Source of the DNA: CAIVPM01 sp049242865
GTDB lineage: Bacteria; Bacteroidota; Bacteroidia; Chitinophagales; Chitinophagaceae
Reading direction: 5' to 3'
Assembly: GCA_049242865.1 (NCBI GenBank)
Contig: JBMLOR010000031.1
Span: 1 to 28,498 of the forward strand
Length of the DNA: 28,498 bases
A model generated the notes under the pieces. It had not been told where the DNA came from, did not search any database, and worked only from the letters and a program-made list of their open reading frames with translations. Below, one piece after another: positions 7,942 to 16,716 of this stretch. Both the position numbers and the translations under genes were made by a program. Positions within the stretch are counted from its first letter, which is position 1, and each line of letters opens with the position of its first letter.

Positions 7942-8265
7942 ATGCTAAAACAAGTTTTTGTAAAAGAAAATAGTTGGCTTGCAAAATGTGGAGCCAAAAG
8001 ATTAAAGGCTGCTAGTATTGCATTAACTATTGGTAATACAATTTACTTGCATAATGCAAACAAAGAACAATTAATTCAAAACACAACTTGGCTTTGCCAC
8101 GAGCTAGTACATGTGCAGCAATACGAAAAGCATGGCGTAATAAAATTTTTAGTTTGCTATGTTTACGAATGGATAATAAAGGGATATTATAACAACAAAT
8201 TTGAGGTTGAGGCGAGAGCGAGAGAAAACGATTATAGTATACTTTTAGATTATGTTGTAGCATAA
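7942..8265 (+). CDS. Small HELVH-motif protein, DUF4157-like putative metallopeptidase
   Basis: The protein has 107 residues. The sequence WLCHELVHVQQYEKHG (50-65) contains an HExxH motif (His53, Glu54, His57), the zinc site of many metallopeptidases. Downstream, FEVEARARE (87-95) could supply a third acidic ligand. The arrangement resembles the small DUF4157-like proteins of Bacteroidota, in which the HExxH helix is followed by a hydrophobic stretch (here IKFLVCYVYEWIIKGYY, 67-83) and an E-A-R motif. There is no signal peptide, and it is far shorter than an active secreted protease, so activity is uncertain. It is a single-gene unit: a -7 promoter box ends six bases before the ATG and a hairpin overlaps the stop codon. 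Both flanking genes are on the minus strand. Confidence 0.75.
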   Translation: MLKQVFVKENSWLAKCGAKRLKAASIALTIGNTIYLHNANKEQLIQNTTWLCHELVHVQQYEKHGVIKFLVCYVYEWIIKGYYNNKFEVEARARENDYSILLDYVVA

Positions 8266-8308
8266 AACAAACAGCCACCTAATACAATATTAAGCAGCTG
8301 TTTTTGTT
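8264..8308 (+). terminator. Hairpin behind the HELVH gene
   Basis: AAAACAAACAGC and GCTGTTTTTGTT pair with two mismatches around a 21-base loop, starting in the TAA stop codon of the HELVH gene. The 3' arm is itself T-rich, as in a rho-independent terminator. A second small perfect hairpin, TGTAAAC/GTTTACA around CAAAAA (8308-8327), follows immediately. The long loop lowers confidence. The gap lies between converging genes, so ends of both transcripts are expected here. Confidence 0.45.
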
Positions 8309-8462
8309 GTAAACCAAAAAGTTTACAGGGGCTTTTGTGCAAATAAAATTTTGAAAAGATTGGTGGTTTTATCTAGCTTAAAACATACACCATTAGCAAA
8401 AACAATCAAAGGTTTTTGAATCATAGAATTGTGATTTTAAAAAACAAACTTAGCCTTTTTAT

Positions 8463-9272
8463 TTACTCTTTTAAAATATCTCTTATAAAATTGTGGTACT
8501 CGTTAAAACTTGGTAAATTATTGTGCCCACCACCATGAATTCTTATGAGTGTGATTTTATTAGGATCTTTCTTTTGTAAATTCTCACTATGTTTTATAGG
8601 AATTAGCCAATCTTTTGTGCCATGCAAAATGTAGGTATGGCATCTAACTTTTTCAATCCATAAATCTGTTCGTAAATGAAATCTCAGCAATAATCTGTGA
8701 GGAAAAATTGGTGTAAATCTTTCTACCACTTTAAGAAAGCTAAAATATGGAGCATCTAAAATTAAATATCTAGGATTATTATCTGCAGCTACTTTACAAG
8801 CAAATCCACTACCCATGCTTCTACCATATACCAATAAATGTTCTTCAGGAAATTTTGAAGCCAAATTTTTATATACAAATTGCATATCGGCAAGCATTTC
8901 TTTTTCGCTTCTTTTGCCAGTGCTTTTACCAAAACCTCTATAATCTACTAGTACCACATCGTAGCCAAATCTGTAAAAATCTTTAGCATATTTAGCCCAA
9001 CCTTTTATACTTCTGCTATTTCCGTGAAAATAAAGAATTAATCCTTTTGGTTTTGGTACAAAAAAATGTAGTCCATTAATTCTTACACCAGGTTCAATAT
9101 CAAAAAACAATTCTTCAAAAGGGTTGTCATAGTTGTATTTAAAATCTTGTTGTAATTTCTCGGGTTTGAAAATAATTTTTTCTTGCACTAAATAAATTAC
9201 AACAGCACTTACAATGTAGCCAACGATGATATACCAAAAAGTAGTACTCAATTTTACTTGTTTTACTCGCAA
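8463..9272 (-). CDS. Alpha/beta hydrolase, membrane-anchored (BEM46/ABHD13-like)
   Basis: The protein has 269 residues. One hydrophobic helix (about 12-29) near the N-terminus anchors a serine-hydrolase domain. The oxyanion-hole segment is LYFHGNSRS (80-88) and the strand motif is VDYRGFGKSTG (109-119). The nucleophile elbow is GRSMGSG with Ser152, the acid is Asp221 in HGTKDWLIP, and the catalytic base is His250 in GGGHNN, so the whole triad is present. Order and spacing fit the BEM46/ABHD13-like group of alpha/beta hydrolases, whose substrates in bacteria are mostly unknown. The gene is alone on its strand: it converges with the HELVH gene and is divergent from pdxH, with about 100 bases between the starts. 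Esterase or thioesterase activity is plausible but not shown by sequence. Confidence 0.88.
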   Translation of the reverse strand: MRVKQVKLSTTFWYIIVGYIVSAVVIYLVQEKIIFKPEKLQQDFKYNYDNPFEELFFDIEPGVRINGLHFFVPKPKGLILYFHGNSRSIKGWAKYAKDFYRFGYDVVLVDYRGFGKSTGKRSEKEMLADMQFVYKNLASKFPEEHLLVYGRSMGSGFACKVAADNNPRYLILDAPYFSFLKVVERFTPIFPHRLLLRFHLRTDLWIEKVRCHTYILHGTKDWLIPIKHSENLQKKDPNKITLIRIHGGGHNNLPSFNEYHNFIRDILKE

Positions 9273-9318
9273 TACTACATAGTTTTAGTTAAAGCTAAGC
9301 ATTCATAAATAAATGTTG

Positions 9319-9352
9319 TTGCATGAGGTTACACCTAGTACAAATATATTTG
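9319..9352 (+). promoter_or_regulatory. Predicted promoter of pdxH
   Basis: TTG (9319-9321), 23 bases, then TATATTTG (9345-9352) matches the Bacteroidota promoter pattern TTG-N17-23-TAnnTTTG, at the long end of spacing. The start codon of pdxH follows 21 bases later, leaving a short A/T-rich leader. Confidence 0.55.
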
Positions 9353-9373
9353 CATTGTTAAATAAATAATTTT

Positions 9374-10012
9374 ATGAATGTAGATATAGCAAGTATTCGA
9401 AGAGATTATCAGTTAAAGTCTTTTGACCAAAAAGATGCACATAAAAATCCATTTGAACAATTTAAAATATGGTTTAATGATGCTGTTCAAAGTAAAATAG
9501 ATGAAGTAAATGCTTTTACTTTAGCAACTTGTGGTAACGATGGAAAACCTAGTGCAAGAATAGTTTTGCTGAAAGATGCTACAGATATTGGCTTTACATT
9601 TTTTACAAACTATAAAAGTAAAAAGGGGGTTGAAATTTCTGAAAATCCAAATGCTGCAATTTGTTTTTTTTGGAAAGAATTAGAACGACAAATAAGAATT
9701 GAAGGCAAAATTGTAAAAGCATCTGAAACTGAAAGTGAGGCATATTTTAAATCACGACCAATTGGCTCTCAATTAGGGGCTTGGGCATCGCCTCAAAGCT
9801 CTAAAATATCAGATAGAACAATACTTGAAAACAATTTAACGCAACTAGCCGACCAATATAAAAATGATGTTCCAAAACCACAGCATTGGGGAGGTTATAC
9901 TTTAATCCCAGATTATTTTGAATTTTGGCAAGGGCGAAGCAGCAGATTGCATGATAGAATTATTTATGAACTATTCGAAGGAGGTTGGTCTATTGCTCGT
10001 TTGGCACCTTAG
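9374..10012 (+). CDS. pdxH: Pyridoxamine/pyridoxine 5'-phosphate oxidase
   Basis: The protein has 212 residues, the usual length. It is the FMN-dependent cytoplasmic enzyme that oxidises pyridoxine or pyridoxamine 5'-phosphate to pyridoxal 5'-phosphate, the last step of vitamin B6 cofactor synthesis and salvage. Family motifs are in order: the N-terminal IRRDYQLKSF, then FMN-binding PSARIVLLKD (59-68) and FFTNYKSKKG (76-85). The signature RPIGSQLGAWASPQS lies at 128-142, and the C-terminal WGGYTLIPDYFEFWQGRSSR (172-191) carries LHDRI and ends in W-x-IARLAP. All key segments are present, so it should be active. It is divergent from the hydrolase gene and converges with the pnuC-like gene, the stops lying only two bases apart. 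It has its own promoter (TATATTTG box). Confidence 0.97.
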   Translation: MNVDIASIRRDYQLKSFDQKDAHKNPFEQFKIWFNDAVQSKIDEVNAFTLATCGNDGKPSARIVLLKDATDIGFTFFTNYKSKKGVEISENPNAAICFFWKELERQIRIEGKIVKASETESEAYFKSRPIGSQLGAWASPQSSKISDRTILENNLTQLADQYKNDVPKPQHWGGYTLIPDYFEFWQGRSSRLHDRIIYELFEGGWSIARLAP

Positions 10013-10014
10013 TT

Positions 10015-10635
10015 TTAAATAACTGAATGGTTAGTTTTAATTTTTTTTGCCCAAGATAGTAATCCCAAAATTGCTAATAACAAAAAAACAACATATTGTA
10101 AACTGGTAAAAACCGCTCCCTTGCTGTAGTACAAAGGAATTGAGGCAACATTGGTAACTATCCACCACCACCAATGTTCTAATTTTTTCTTTGCCATTAA
10201 CAGCATTGCTGTGTAAGCTGTAGAGCTTGCAAAACTATCGGCTAACGGTACATTGCTTTTTGTATATTTTACTAAAATAAAGTATAAAAATATCCAACAG
10301 AAAATAAAAAAGCAAAGCCAAAACACATGTTGTTTTAAAGTTGATTTAGTAATGCAAATAGTGTTACCATTTTTTTTGTTAGTCCAATTATACCAACCAT
10401 AAATACTCATGGCAGTGTAATAAAAATTTAAACTTGCTTCTGCAAACAATTGCCAGCTATAACATAAGTAAATAAACAAAGTAGTATTAATTATTCCTGT
10501 TGGGTAAACTAGTACATTTTCTTTTTTTGAGTAAATCACACTTAAAATTCCAAAAAAAACAGCAATAAACTCAAGTAAAGAAGTTTGTGTAATACCATTC
10601 CATAATTGTTGAAAAAACTCACTAAACATAAGCAA
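10015..10635 (-). CDS. pnuC: PnuC-family vitamin-precursor transporter
   Basis: The protein has 206 residues with about seven membrane helices (near 20-36, 41-58, 65-81, 104-122, 132-147, 156-170, 177-196). The family signature is clear: YGWYNW (79-84) and the substrate-stacking pattern W-x2-W-x3-N at Trp155, Trp158, Asn162, within a run of four tryptophans, followed by IPLYYSKG. PnuC proteins move nicotinamide riboside by facilitated diffusion; close relatives (PnuT, PnuX) move thiamin or riboflavin precursors. Sequence alone does not settle the substrate here, and no TPP or FMN riboswitch is visible upstream. The stop nearly abuts that of pdxH. The gene diverges from the TonB-dependent receptor 10783-13842 across 147 bases, which suggests, without proving, a joint role in vitamin uptake. 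Confidence 0.88.
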   Translation of the reverse strand: MLMFSEFFQQLWNGITQTSLLEFIAVFFGILSVIYSKKENVLVYPTGIINTTLFIYLCYSWQLFAEASLNFYYTAMSIYGWYNWTNKKNGNTICITKSTLKQHVFWLCFFIFCWIFLYFILVKYTKSNVPLADSFASSTAYTAMLLMAKKKLEHWWWWIVTNVASIPLYYSKGAVFTSLQYVVFLLLAILGLLSWAKKIKTNHSVI

Positions 10636-10782
10636 CGAAATAATGCTTTTTTAAGAAACAAGCAAATGTTAAAGAACTAATACAACTATTCATGTTTTCT
10701 ATTTTGGAAAACTATTAACAATTTAATGTGATTTTTTTGTTAAATGTGTTACTTAACTATATTTATCAAAATTTTAAAAATT

Positions 10783-13700
10783 ATGATGATACGAAATTTA
10801 CGTTCTATGTTTTGTGTAATGCTTACTATGCTATTTGCATTGTCGGGTTTTGCACAATCTACTGGAAAAGTAGAAGGCTTTGTAAAGGGTAAAAATGGTG
10901 AAGCATTACCTGGAGCCACTGTTAAAGTTGTTGGTAGAAACAGCAATGCAATTACCGATGCAAATGGTAAGTTTAATTTTACACTACCTGCAGGCGAGTA
11001 CACTTTAGAAGTTGTTTATGTTGGGTACAACAATGGTAAAATAAAAGTTTCTGTAGTTGCAGGCTCAACAGCTTCTCCAACTTTAAACCTCACAGAATCT
11101 GTTGAAACTACCGAAGTTGTAGTTGTTGGTTCGAGAAGTAGGGTAAATAGAAGCAGCACCACAACAGCTGTGCCGGTTGACATTGTTTCTACAAAAGAAA
11201 TAAGAAATTTTGCACAAGCCGATGTATCGCAAATGCTAACTTTTGCTGCACCATCTTTTCAATCAGCACGTCAAACAATTTCTGATGGAACAGACCATAT
11301 TGATCCTGCTGGATTACGTGGTTTAGGCCCAGACCAAACCTTAGTTTTGTTAAATGGTAAAAGACGCCATAATACTGCTTTGGTAAACATCAATGGTACT
11401 GTTGGTAGAGGTTCTGTTGGTACTGATATGAATGCTATACCTGCGGCAGCTATTGAAAGAATTGAGATATTACGTGATGGTGCTGCAGCACAATATGGTA
11501 GTGATGCTATTGCTGGCGTTATTAACGTTGTATTAAAAAAGAAATATAAAGGTTTGAATATTGGTGTTATGGGTGGTCAAAATATGACCAATATGCCAAT
11601 TGCAGGGCAGCCTAGTATGAGCATTACTGATGGTGTAAACAAACAAGTTGATATTGTTGGTGGTTTTGCTACAGAAAAATTTTATTTTACAGGAAGTTTC
11701 CAATATTTATCTCGTACACAAAGCAATAGAAGTGGTTTTGATAATATTCCTTTGGTATATCTTGGAAATGGTGGGGCTTTTCCAACAGCACCTACTGGTG
11801 TGGCAACTGATGTTTGGCGTAAATGGTTGATAGACCAAGATAAAGCCCTTGTAGCTTCTAATAAATATGATACAAGAAATATAGTTGCTGGTAATAGTGC
11901 AAGTGATAATATTGGTGTATTTGGCAACTTTGGTTATAAGTTTACAGCAAATACAGAAGCTTATGCCACCATTGGAGGATCTACAAGAGATGGTTTAGCT
12001 TCTGGCTTTAGCCGAAATCCAAACTCATGGAATCAACAACCAGTTGTAACTGGTGGTGGTAGATTATATGCAAATGGTTTTTTACCACAAATTGCAACAA
12101 AAATCAATGATTATTCAATTTTAGCTGGTATTAAAACTGCTACTAAAAATGGCTGGAGCTTTGATTTAAGTAATACTTATGGCGAAAATAGCTTAGCATT
12201 TACCATCCAAAATAGTGGTAACGCTTCTTTGGCTGCAACTGCTAATCCACAAACTAAGTTTGAAGCTGGAGGTATTAAGTTCAAACAAAATACAGTTAAT
12301 TTAGATGTTAGTAAAAAGTTAGACATTCAAGACGGCAACTTTTTAAACATTGCTTTTGGTGGTGAGTTAAGAAACGAAACTTATTCGATTAGAGAAGGAG
12401 AAGTTGGTTCTTATATCAACGGTGGTCGTACATTCGCTGTTCCTTCAATTACCTATACACCAACAAGTCAAGTTGTAGCAATTTCTGGTGGCCCAAGTGC
12501 TCCAGGTTCACAAGTATTCCCAGGTTTTCAACCATCAGATGCTACAAATAGAAAAAGAAGTGTTTCTGCTGTTTATACTGATTTAGAGTTAACTAACGAT
12601 AAATTAGTTTTTGGATTTGCTGGTAGATTAGAAAAGTATAACGAAGAAAACACAAGTTACAATGGTTCTGGATTTAAGTTAGCTTTAAAATACAATTTAT
12701 TGAAAAACTTTGCTTTTAGAACTTCATTAAATACTGGTTTTAGAGCTCCTTCATTACAACAACGCTATTTCCAAAATCAAAGCACACAATTTGTTGCTGG
12801 TTTACCAACAACTGTGTTAACTGCTAATAATCAAAATCCAATTGTAAGAAACGCATTTGGAGTTCAAGATTTAGGTCCTGAATATTCGTTTGGTTATACA
12901 TTTGGTTTAGTAGGAAAACTTACACCTACAACAACTTTTACTATCGATGCATATAACATTGCTATAGATAATAGAATAGTTTTAGGAACTCAATTTTCAA
13001 GAAGCTCAAACAACACAAGAATTGCAACTATATTAAATGCAGCTGGTGTTCCTGCAGATGTTTCAAGTGTTCAGTTTTGGTCTAATGCAGTAAATACAAC
13101 TACCAAAGGTTTAGACATAGTAGTTACTCAAACCTATAAATCTGGTGCCTTAAATGGTAATATTTCGTTAGCTGCGAACTTTAACGAAAATAAAGTTACA
13201 GGGTTTAACTCTAATCCTACAATTGATGCTGCTATTAACAACCCAAATAAAGCTGGTAATCCAAATGCCGATCCTTCACAAGATTTTCAAACTTTATTGT
13301 TTGATAGACAACAACGTGCAAGAATTGAAACTGGCCAACCACAAAGTAAAATTGTACTTACAGGAACCGCTAATTACAAAAAATTCAGTGCTATGGTTCG
13401 TACAGTTCGTTTTGGTGAGATTACAAACCTTAATCAGTTAGATCCTAATGTTACTAACGCTGCTGGTGTGTTTTTCAACGATGCAGCTCCTCAAACAGAT
13501 CAAACTTTTAGTGCTAAATTCATCACTGATTTAGTATTTACTTATCGTTTCTACAAAACTTGTAGCATTTCTGTTGGTGCAAATAATTTGTTCGATATTT
13601 ACCCTGATCAAATATTTGTTGACCCACGTAATAGTGCTGCAAATGTTTATGCAAACCCTGCTGGTCCTACAGCATTGAGTGCTACACCTGGACAAAAAAC

Positions 13701-13842
13701 AACTGGTGGATATGCTGCTGGTAGAGATTTAAGCAATAGAGGAAGATTTTTATTTGGTGCAAACCAATTTGGATTTAATGGGCGTTTTGTTTATGCTCGT
13801 TTAAATATTGAATTAGGAGATTTATTTAGTGCATTAAAATAA
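10783..13842 (+). CDS. TonB-dependent outer-membrane receptor
   Basis: The protein has 1019 residues from the chosen ATG. An in-frame ATG at 10744 would put 13 residues ahead of the signal peptide (RNLRSMFCVMLTMLFALSGFAQ) and is less likely. After the signal comes a carboxypeptidase-regulatory-like domain (about 28-105) with GATVKVVG and GKFNFTLPAGEYTL. A TonB-box-like ETTEVVVVGSR (108-118) and the plug (about 125-253) with GLGPDQTLVLLNGKRRH, IERIEILRDGAAAQYGSDAIAGVINVVLKK follow, then a long beta-barrel ending RFVYARLNIELGDLFSALK. It imports a ligand across the outer membrane with energy from TonB/ExbBD. No SusD-like partner is next to it, so it is not a classic polysaccharide-locus receptor. 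It is monocistronic with a strong terminator and diverges from the pnuC gene. The ligand is unknown. Confidence 0.93.
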   Translation: MMIRNLRSMFCVMLTMLFALSGFAQSTGKVEGFVKGKNGEALPGATVKVVGRNSNAITDANGKFNFTLPAGEYTLEVVYVGYNNGKIKVSVVAGSTASPTLNLTESVETTEVVVVGSRSRVNRSSTTTAVPVDIVSTKEIRNFAQADVSQMLTFAAPSFQSARQTISDGTDHIDPAGLRGLGPDQTLVLLNGKRRHNTALVNINGTVGRGSVGTDMNAIPAAAIERIEILRDGAAAQYGSDAIAGVINVVLKKKYKGLNIGVMGGQNMTNMPIAGQPSMSITDGVNKQVDIVGGFATEKFYFTGSFQYLSRTQSNRSGFDNIPLVYLGNGGAFPTAPTGVATDVWRKWLIDQDKALVASNKYDTRNIVAGNSASDNIGVFGNFGYKFTANTEAYATIGGSTRDGLASGFSRNPNSWNQQPVVTGGGRLYANGFLPQIATKINDYSILAGIKTATKNGWSFDLSNTYGENSLAFTIQNSGNASLAATANPQTKFEAGGIKFKQNTVNLDVSKKLDIQDGNFLNIAFGGELRNETYSIREGEVGSYINGGRTFAVPSITYTPTSQVVAISGGPSAPGSQVFPGFQPSDATNRKRSVSAVYTDLELTNDKLVFGFAGRLEKYNEENTSYNGSGFKLALKYNLLKNFAFRTSLNTGFRAPSLQQRYFQNQSTQFVAGLPTTVLTANNQNPIVRNAFGVQDLGPEYSFGYTFGLVGKLTPTTTFTIDAYNIAIDNRIVLGTQFSRSSNNTRIATILNAAGVPADVSSVQFWSNAVNTTTKGLDIVVTQTYKSGALNGNISLAANFNENKVTGFNSNPTIDAAINNPNKAGNPNADPSQDFQTLLFDRQQRARIETGQPQSKIVLTGTANYKKFSAMVRTVRFGEITNLNQLDPNVTNAAGVFFNDAAPQTDQTFSAKFITDLVFTYRFYKTCSISVGANNLFDIYPDQIFVDPRNSAANVYANPAGPTALSATPGQKTTGGYAAGRDLSNRGRFLFGANQFGFNGRFVYARLNIELGDLFSALK

Positions 13843-13860
13843 ATTTAGAATATTGATTTT

Positions 13861-13894
13861 AAAAGAGCCACTCTTTTTGGGTGGCTCTTTTTTT
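13861..13894 (+). terminator. Rho-independent terminator of the TonB-dependent receptor
   Basis: AAAAGAGCCAC and GTGGCTCTTTT form a perfect 11-bp stem with a nine-base loop, followed by further T residues. It lies 18 bases after the receptor stop codon. The A-run on the left arm could let it work on the other strand too, but no minus-strand gene ends here. Confidence 0.9.
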
Positions 13895-14093
13895 GACTAA
13901 TGTTTTTAAGCTGTTAAATAAACAACTCAAACATTATACAAAATGTTAATATATTGAAATGAAACCTTTTCTTGGCTGTAAGGTGTTTTTTTTGCACTTA
14001 TTCTTTTAAAAAAATCCAAAATTGTATAAATTCTATTCGTTTAGTTAGTAATTTATTTCTAAAACTTTATCTTCACGCCAAACAACTAAAACT

Positions 14094-16670
14094 ATGCGTT
14101 CTAAAAGCAATAAACTCGTGAAATTTAACGAGTTGGTAGCTACAAAATTTCAATTATACAACAGTCTTTTTACTTCATTGCCTTTTCATACAATTGAAAG
14201 AACAGGCATATTAATTTCACTTTTATTGTTAAGTTGCCAAGATGGATTTTCTCAAAATAAAAGTCCAGAAGATATCATCAACGAGTTTATCGAAAAGCAA
14301 ACTAACTATACTACTGAATTAGAAAAACTTGATTTATTGTTCAAATTTGTTCAATACATTGAGCGACAAGTTGTGTTGTTTGATGCTATTGAAGATGCAG
14401 CATTTGCACATGTAAATGATTTGCAAGGTATGGGAAGTTTAAAACAATTGGTATTACAAATTGATGAACATAAGAAAGAAAACGAACTAACGCAGGCTTT
14501 ACAAAACTTTAATGTAAGGTTAGTACTTACGGCTCACCCAACACAGTTTTACAACAATAGCATTTTAGGAATTATAAATGATTTGTCGAACGCCATAATT
14601 AAAAACAACGAATCTCAAATTTATAGTTACTTAAATCAATTAGGAAGAACACCGTTTTTTAATAAAAAAAAACCCACACCGCTAGATGAAGCTAATGGTT
14701 TAATATGGTATTTAGAAAATGTATTTTATACCGCAAGCGGAAAGTTAATGCACAACTTTAAATCAGCATTTAGCAATGCATTCAATAAAAATAATCCAAT
14801 AATAAGGATGGGTTTTTGGCCTGGAGGTGATAGAGATGGTAATCCTTTTGTAACCATTACCTCTACATTAAAAGTTGCTAATGCATTGAGAGGTTCTATT
14901 ATAAAATGCTATTATCAGGATATACGAAAACTAAAAAAACGCCTCACATTTAAGCATATTGATGGTGCCTTGGCAGAGCTTGAAAATACACTTTTCAATA
15001 ATCTTTTTGTACCTAACTATCAGCTAGATTTTGATACAAATTACTTGCTTAGCAATTTAGAAAAAATTAGAGAAATTTTGCTCAGCGAACAAGATGGGAT
15101 GTATGTAGATTTAGTAGAAAATTTAGTTTATAAAGTTGAATTGTTTGGGCTGCATTTTGCAAGTTTAGATATACGACAAGAAAGTAGTGTTCATGGGAAA
15201 GTTTTAGCAGAGTTAAACGAACTAAACAAATTTTTGCCTGCTGATTATGAGTCGTTTACCGAAAATAAAAAAATAGATTGTTTATTATCACTAGATAAAA
15301 AAATAGATTTTTCATTAAATGAATCCTTTACCAACGAAACCCTCGAAAGCTTTGCTACCATAAAGCAAATACAGCAACTTAATGGTGAGTTAGGCTGTAA
15401 TAGGTATATTATTAGTATGTGCAATAAGCCATTGCATGTTGCAGAGGTTTTTGCATTATTTATTTGTGCAGGTTGGGATAGAAGTAATATAACAGTTGAT
15501 ATTGTACCACTTTTTGAAACTATTGATGACCTTAAAAATGCCATCGAAATAATGAAAGTTTTGTATGAAAATGAACAATACAAAAATCATTTATCAAAAA
15601 GACAAAACAAGCAAACAATCATGTTGGGCTTTAGTGATGGTACAAAAGATGGTGGTTATTTTGCTGCCAATTGGAGCATTTATAAAGCTAAAAAACAGTT
15701 AACTCATTTATCAAAAGAATATGGTATTGATGTGTTGTTTTTTGATGGAAGAGGTGGACCACCTGCACGTGGAGGAGGAAAATCACACAAATTTTATGCT
15801 TCGCTAGGCAACCAAATTTCAAACACTGAAATTCAACTTACTATTCAAGGGCAAACTATTAGTAGCAACTTTGGTACAGTTGAAAGTGCTCAGTTTAATA
15901 TGGAACAGCTTATAAATGCTGGTATAAGCAATAAACTTTTTAATAGCAATAAGCCAAATTTTAGTCCAAAACAAGAAGCTTTAATTAGTGCATTTTCTGA
16001 AATAAGTCTTAATGCTTATATAGCTTTAAAAGAAAATCCAAATTTCATTAGTTATTTGCAGCATGCAAGTCCACTTAATTTTTATACAGAAACCAATATT
16101 GGTTCTCGCCCAGCAAAAAGAGGAGCAAAATCAACACTTGCTTTAAGCGATTTGCGAGCCATTCCTTTTGTAGGTGCTTGGAGCCAATTAAAGCAAAATG
16201 TAACAGGTTATTATGGTGTGGGTACTGCATTAAAAGCAATGGAAGCATCTGGCAATTGGCAAGAAATTAAAGAGTTATACAACAACTCATTGTATTTAAA
16301 AACTTTATTCGACAACTGCGAAATGGCCATGATGAAGTGCTATTTTCCTTTAACTGCCTATTTAAAAAACGATGCAAAATATGGGGCAATTTGGAATTTA
16401 ATTGAAGCTGAATACCGCCTTACCGAAGAATATATTTTAAAGCTTTCTGGTAAAAAAGAATTAATGGAAAATTATCCAGTGGAACGATTATCAATTGATA
16501 TGAGAGAAAAAATTGTTTTGCCTTTGGTAACTATTCAGCAATATGCACTTACCAAAATAAGAAACAATGTAAACATGCAAACTGATGATACTACATTATT
16601 CACTTCATATCAAAAGCTAATTATGCGTTGTTCTTTTGGTATAATTAATGCAGGTAGAAATTCTGCATAG
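14094..16670 (+). CDS. ppc: Phosphoenolpyruvate carboxylase
   Basis: The protein has 858 residues, near the family's 850-930. The cytoplasmic enzyme adds bicarbonate to PEP to make oxaloacetate, refilling the TCA cycle. Motifs in order are VLTAHPTQF with catalytic His148, GFWPGGDRDGNP (240-251), DIRQESSVHGKV, LGFSDGTKDGG with Lys518, the glycine loop FFDGRGGPPARGGG (Arg553, Arg559), IGSRPAKR, LRAIPFVGAWSQ, and the C-terminal GRNSA with Asn856 matching the aspartate-binding Asn. In the glycine loop, Asp551 stands where E. coli has His579 (FHGRGG). I believe this is a feature of the Bacteroidota branch, but it alters a residue tied to catalysis in E. coli. The gene is monocistronic, preceded by about 200 bases without a gene, and converges with the OsmC gene. 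Confidence 0.95.
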   Translation: MRSKSNKLVKFNELVATKFQLYNSLFTSLPFHTIERTGILISLLLLSCQDGFSQNKSPEDIINEFIEKQTNYTTELEKLDLLFKFVQYIERQVVLFDAIEDAAFAHVNDLQGMGSLKQLVLQIDEHKKENELTQALQNFNVRLVLTAHPTQFYNNSILGIINDLSNAIIKNNESQIYSYLNQLGRTPFFNKKKPTPLDEANGLIWYLENVFYTASGKLMHNFKSAFSNAFNKNNPIIRMGFWPGGDRDGNPFVTITSTLKVANALRGSIIKCYYQDIRKLKKRLTFKHIDGALAELENTLFNNLFVPNYQLDFDTNYLLSNLEKIREILLSEQDGMYVDLVENLVYKVELFGLHFASLDIRQESSVHGKVLAELNELNKFLPADYESFTENKKIDCLLSLDKKIDFSLNESFTNETLESFATIKQIQQLNGELGCNRYIISMCNKPLHVAEVFALFICAGWDRSNITVDIVPLFETIDDLKNAIEIMKVLYENEQYKNHLSKRQNKQTIMLGFSDGTKDGGYFAANWSIYKAKKQLTHLSKEYGIDVLFFDGRGGPPARGGGKSHKFYASLGNQISNTEIQLTIQGQTISSNFGTVESAQFNMEQLINAGISNKLFNSNKPNFSPKQEALISAFSEISLNAYIALKENPNFISYLQHASPLNFYTETNIGSRPAKRGAKSTLALSDLRAIPFVGAWSQLKQNVTGYYGVGTALKAMEASGNWQEIKELYNNSLYLKTLFDNCEMAMMKCYFPLTAYLKNDAKYGAIWNLIEAEYRLTEEYILKLSGKKELMENYPVERLSIDMREKIVLPLVTIQQYALTKIRNNVNMQTDDTTLFTSYQKLIMRCSFGIINAGRNSA

Positions 16671-16716
16671 TGATTGCAAGAGAGTTTTTAGTAGTGAGGA
16701 TTTTTGTATGTAATTG

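Noticed and set aside
8419..8436. Hairpin AATCAT/GTGATT as terminator of the hydrolase gene
   Set aside because: The six-pair stem includes a G-T pair, has almost no G+C, and lacks a clean T-run on the minus strand.
10744..10782. Upstream ATG of the TonB-dependent receptor
   Set aside because: It would put 13 residues before a good signal peptide; the ATG at 10783 gives a normal N-terminus.
10636..10782. TPP or other riboswitch between the pnuC gene and the receptor
   Set aside because: No conserved TPP core (such as CTGAGA with the later ACCTGA block) or other known riboswitch core is visible on either strand.
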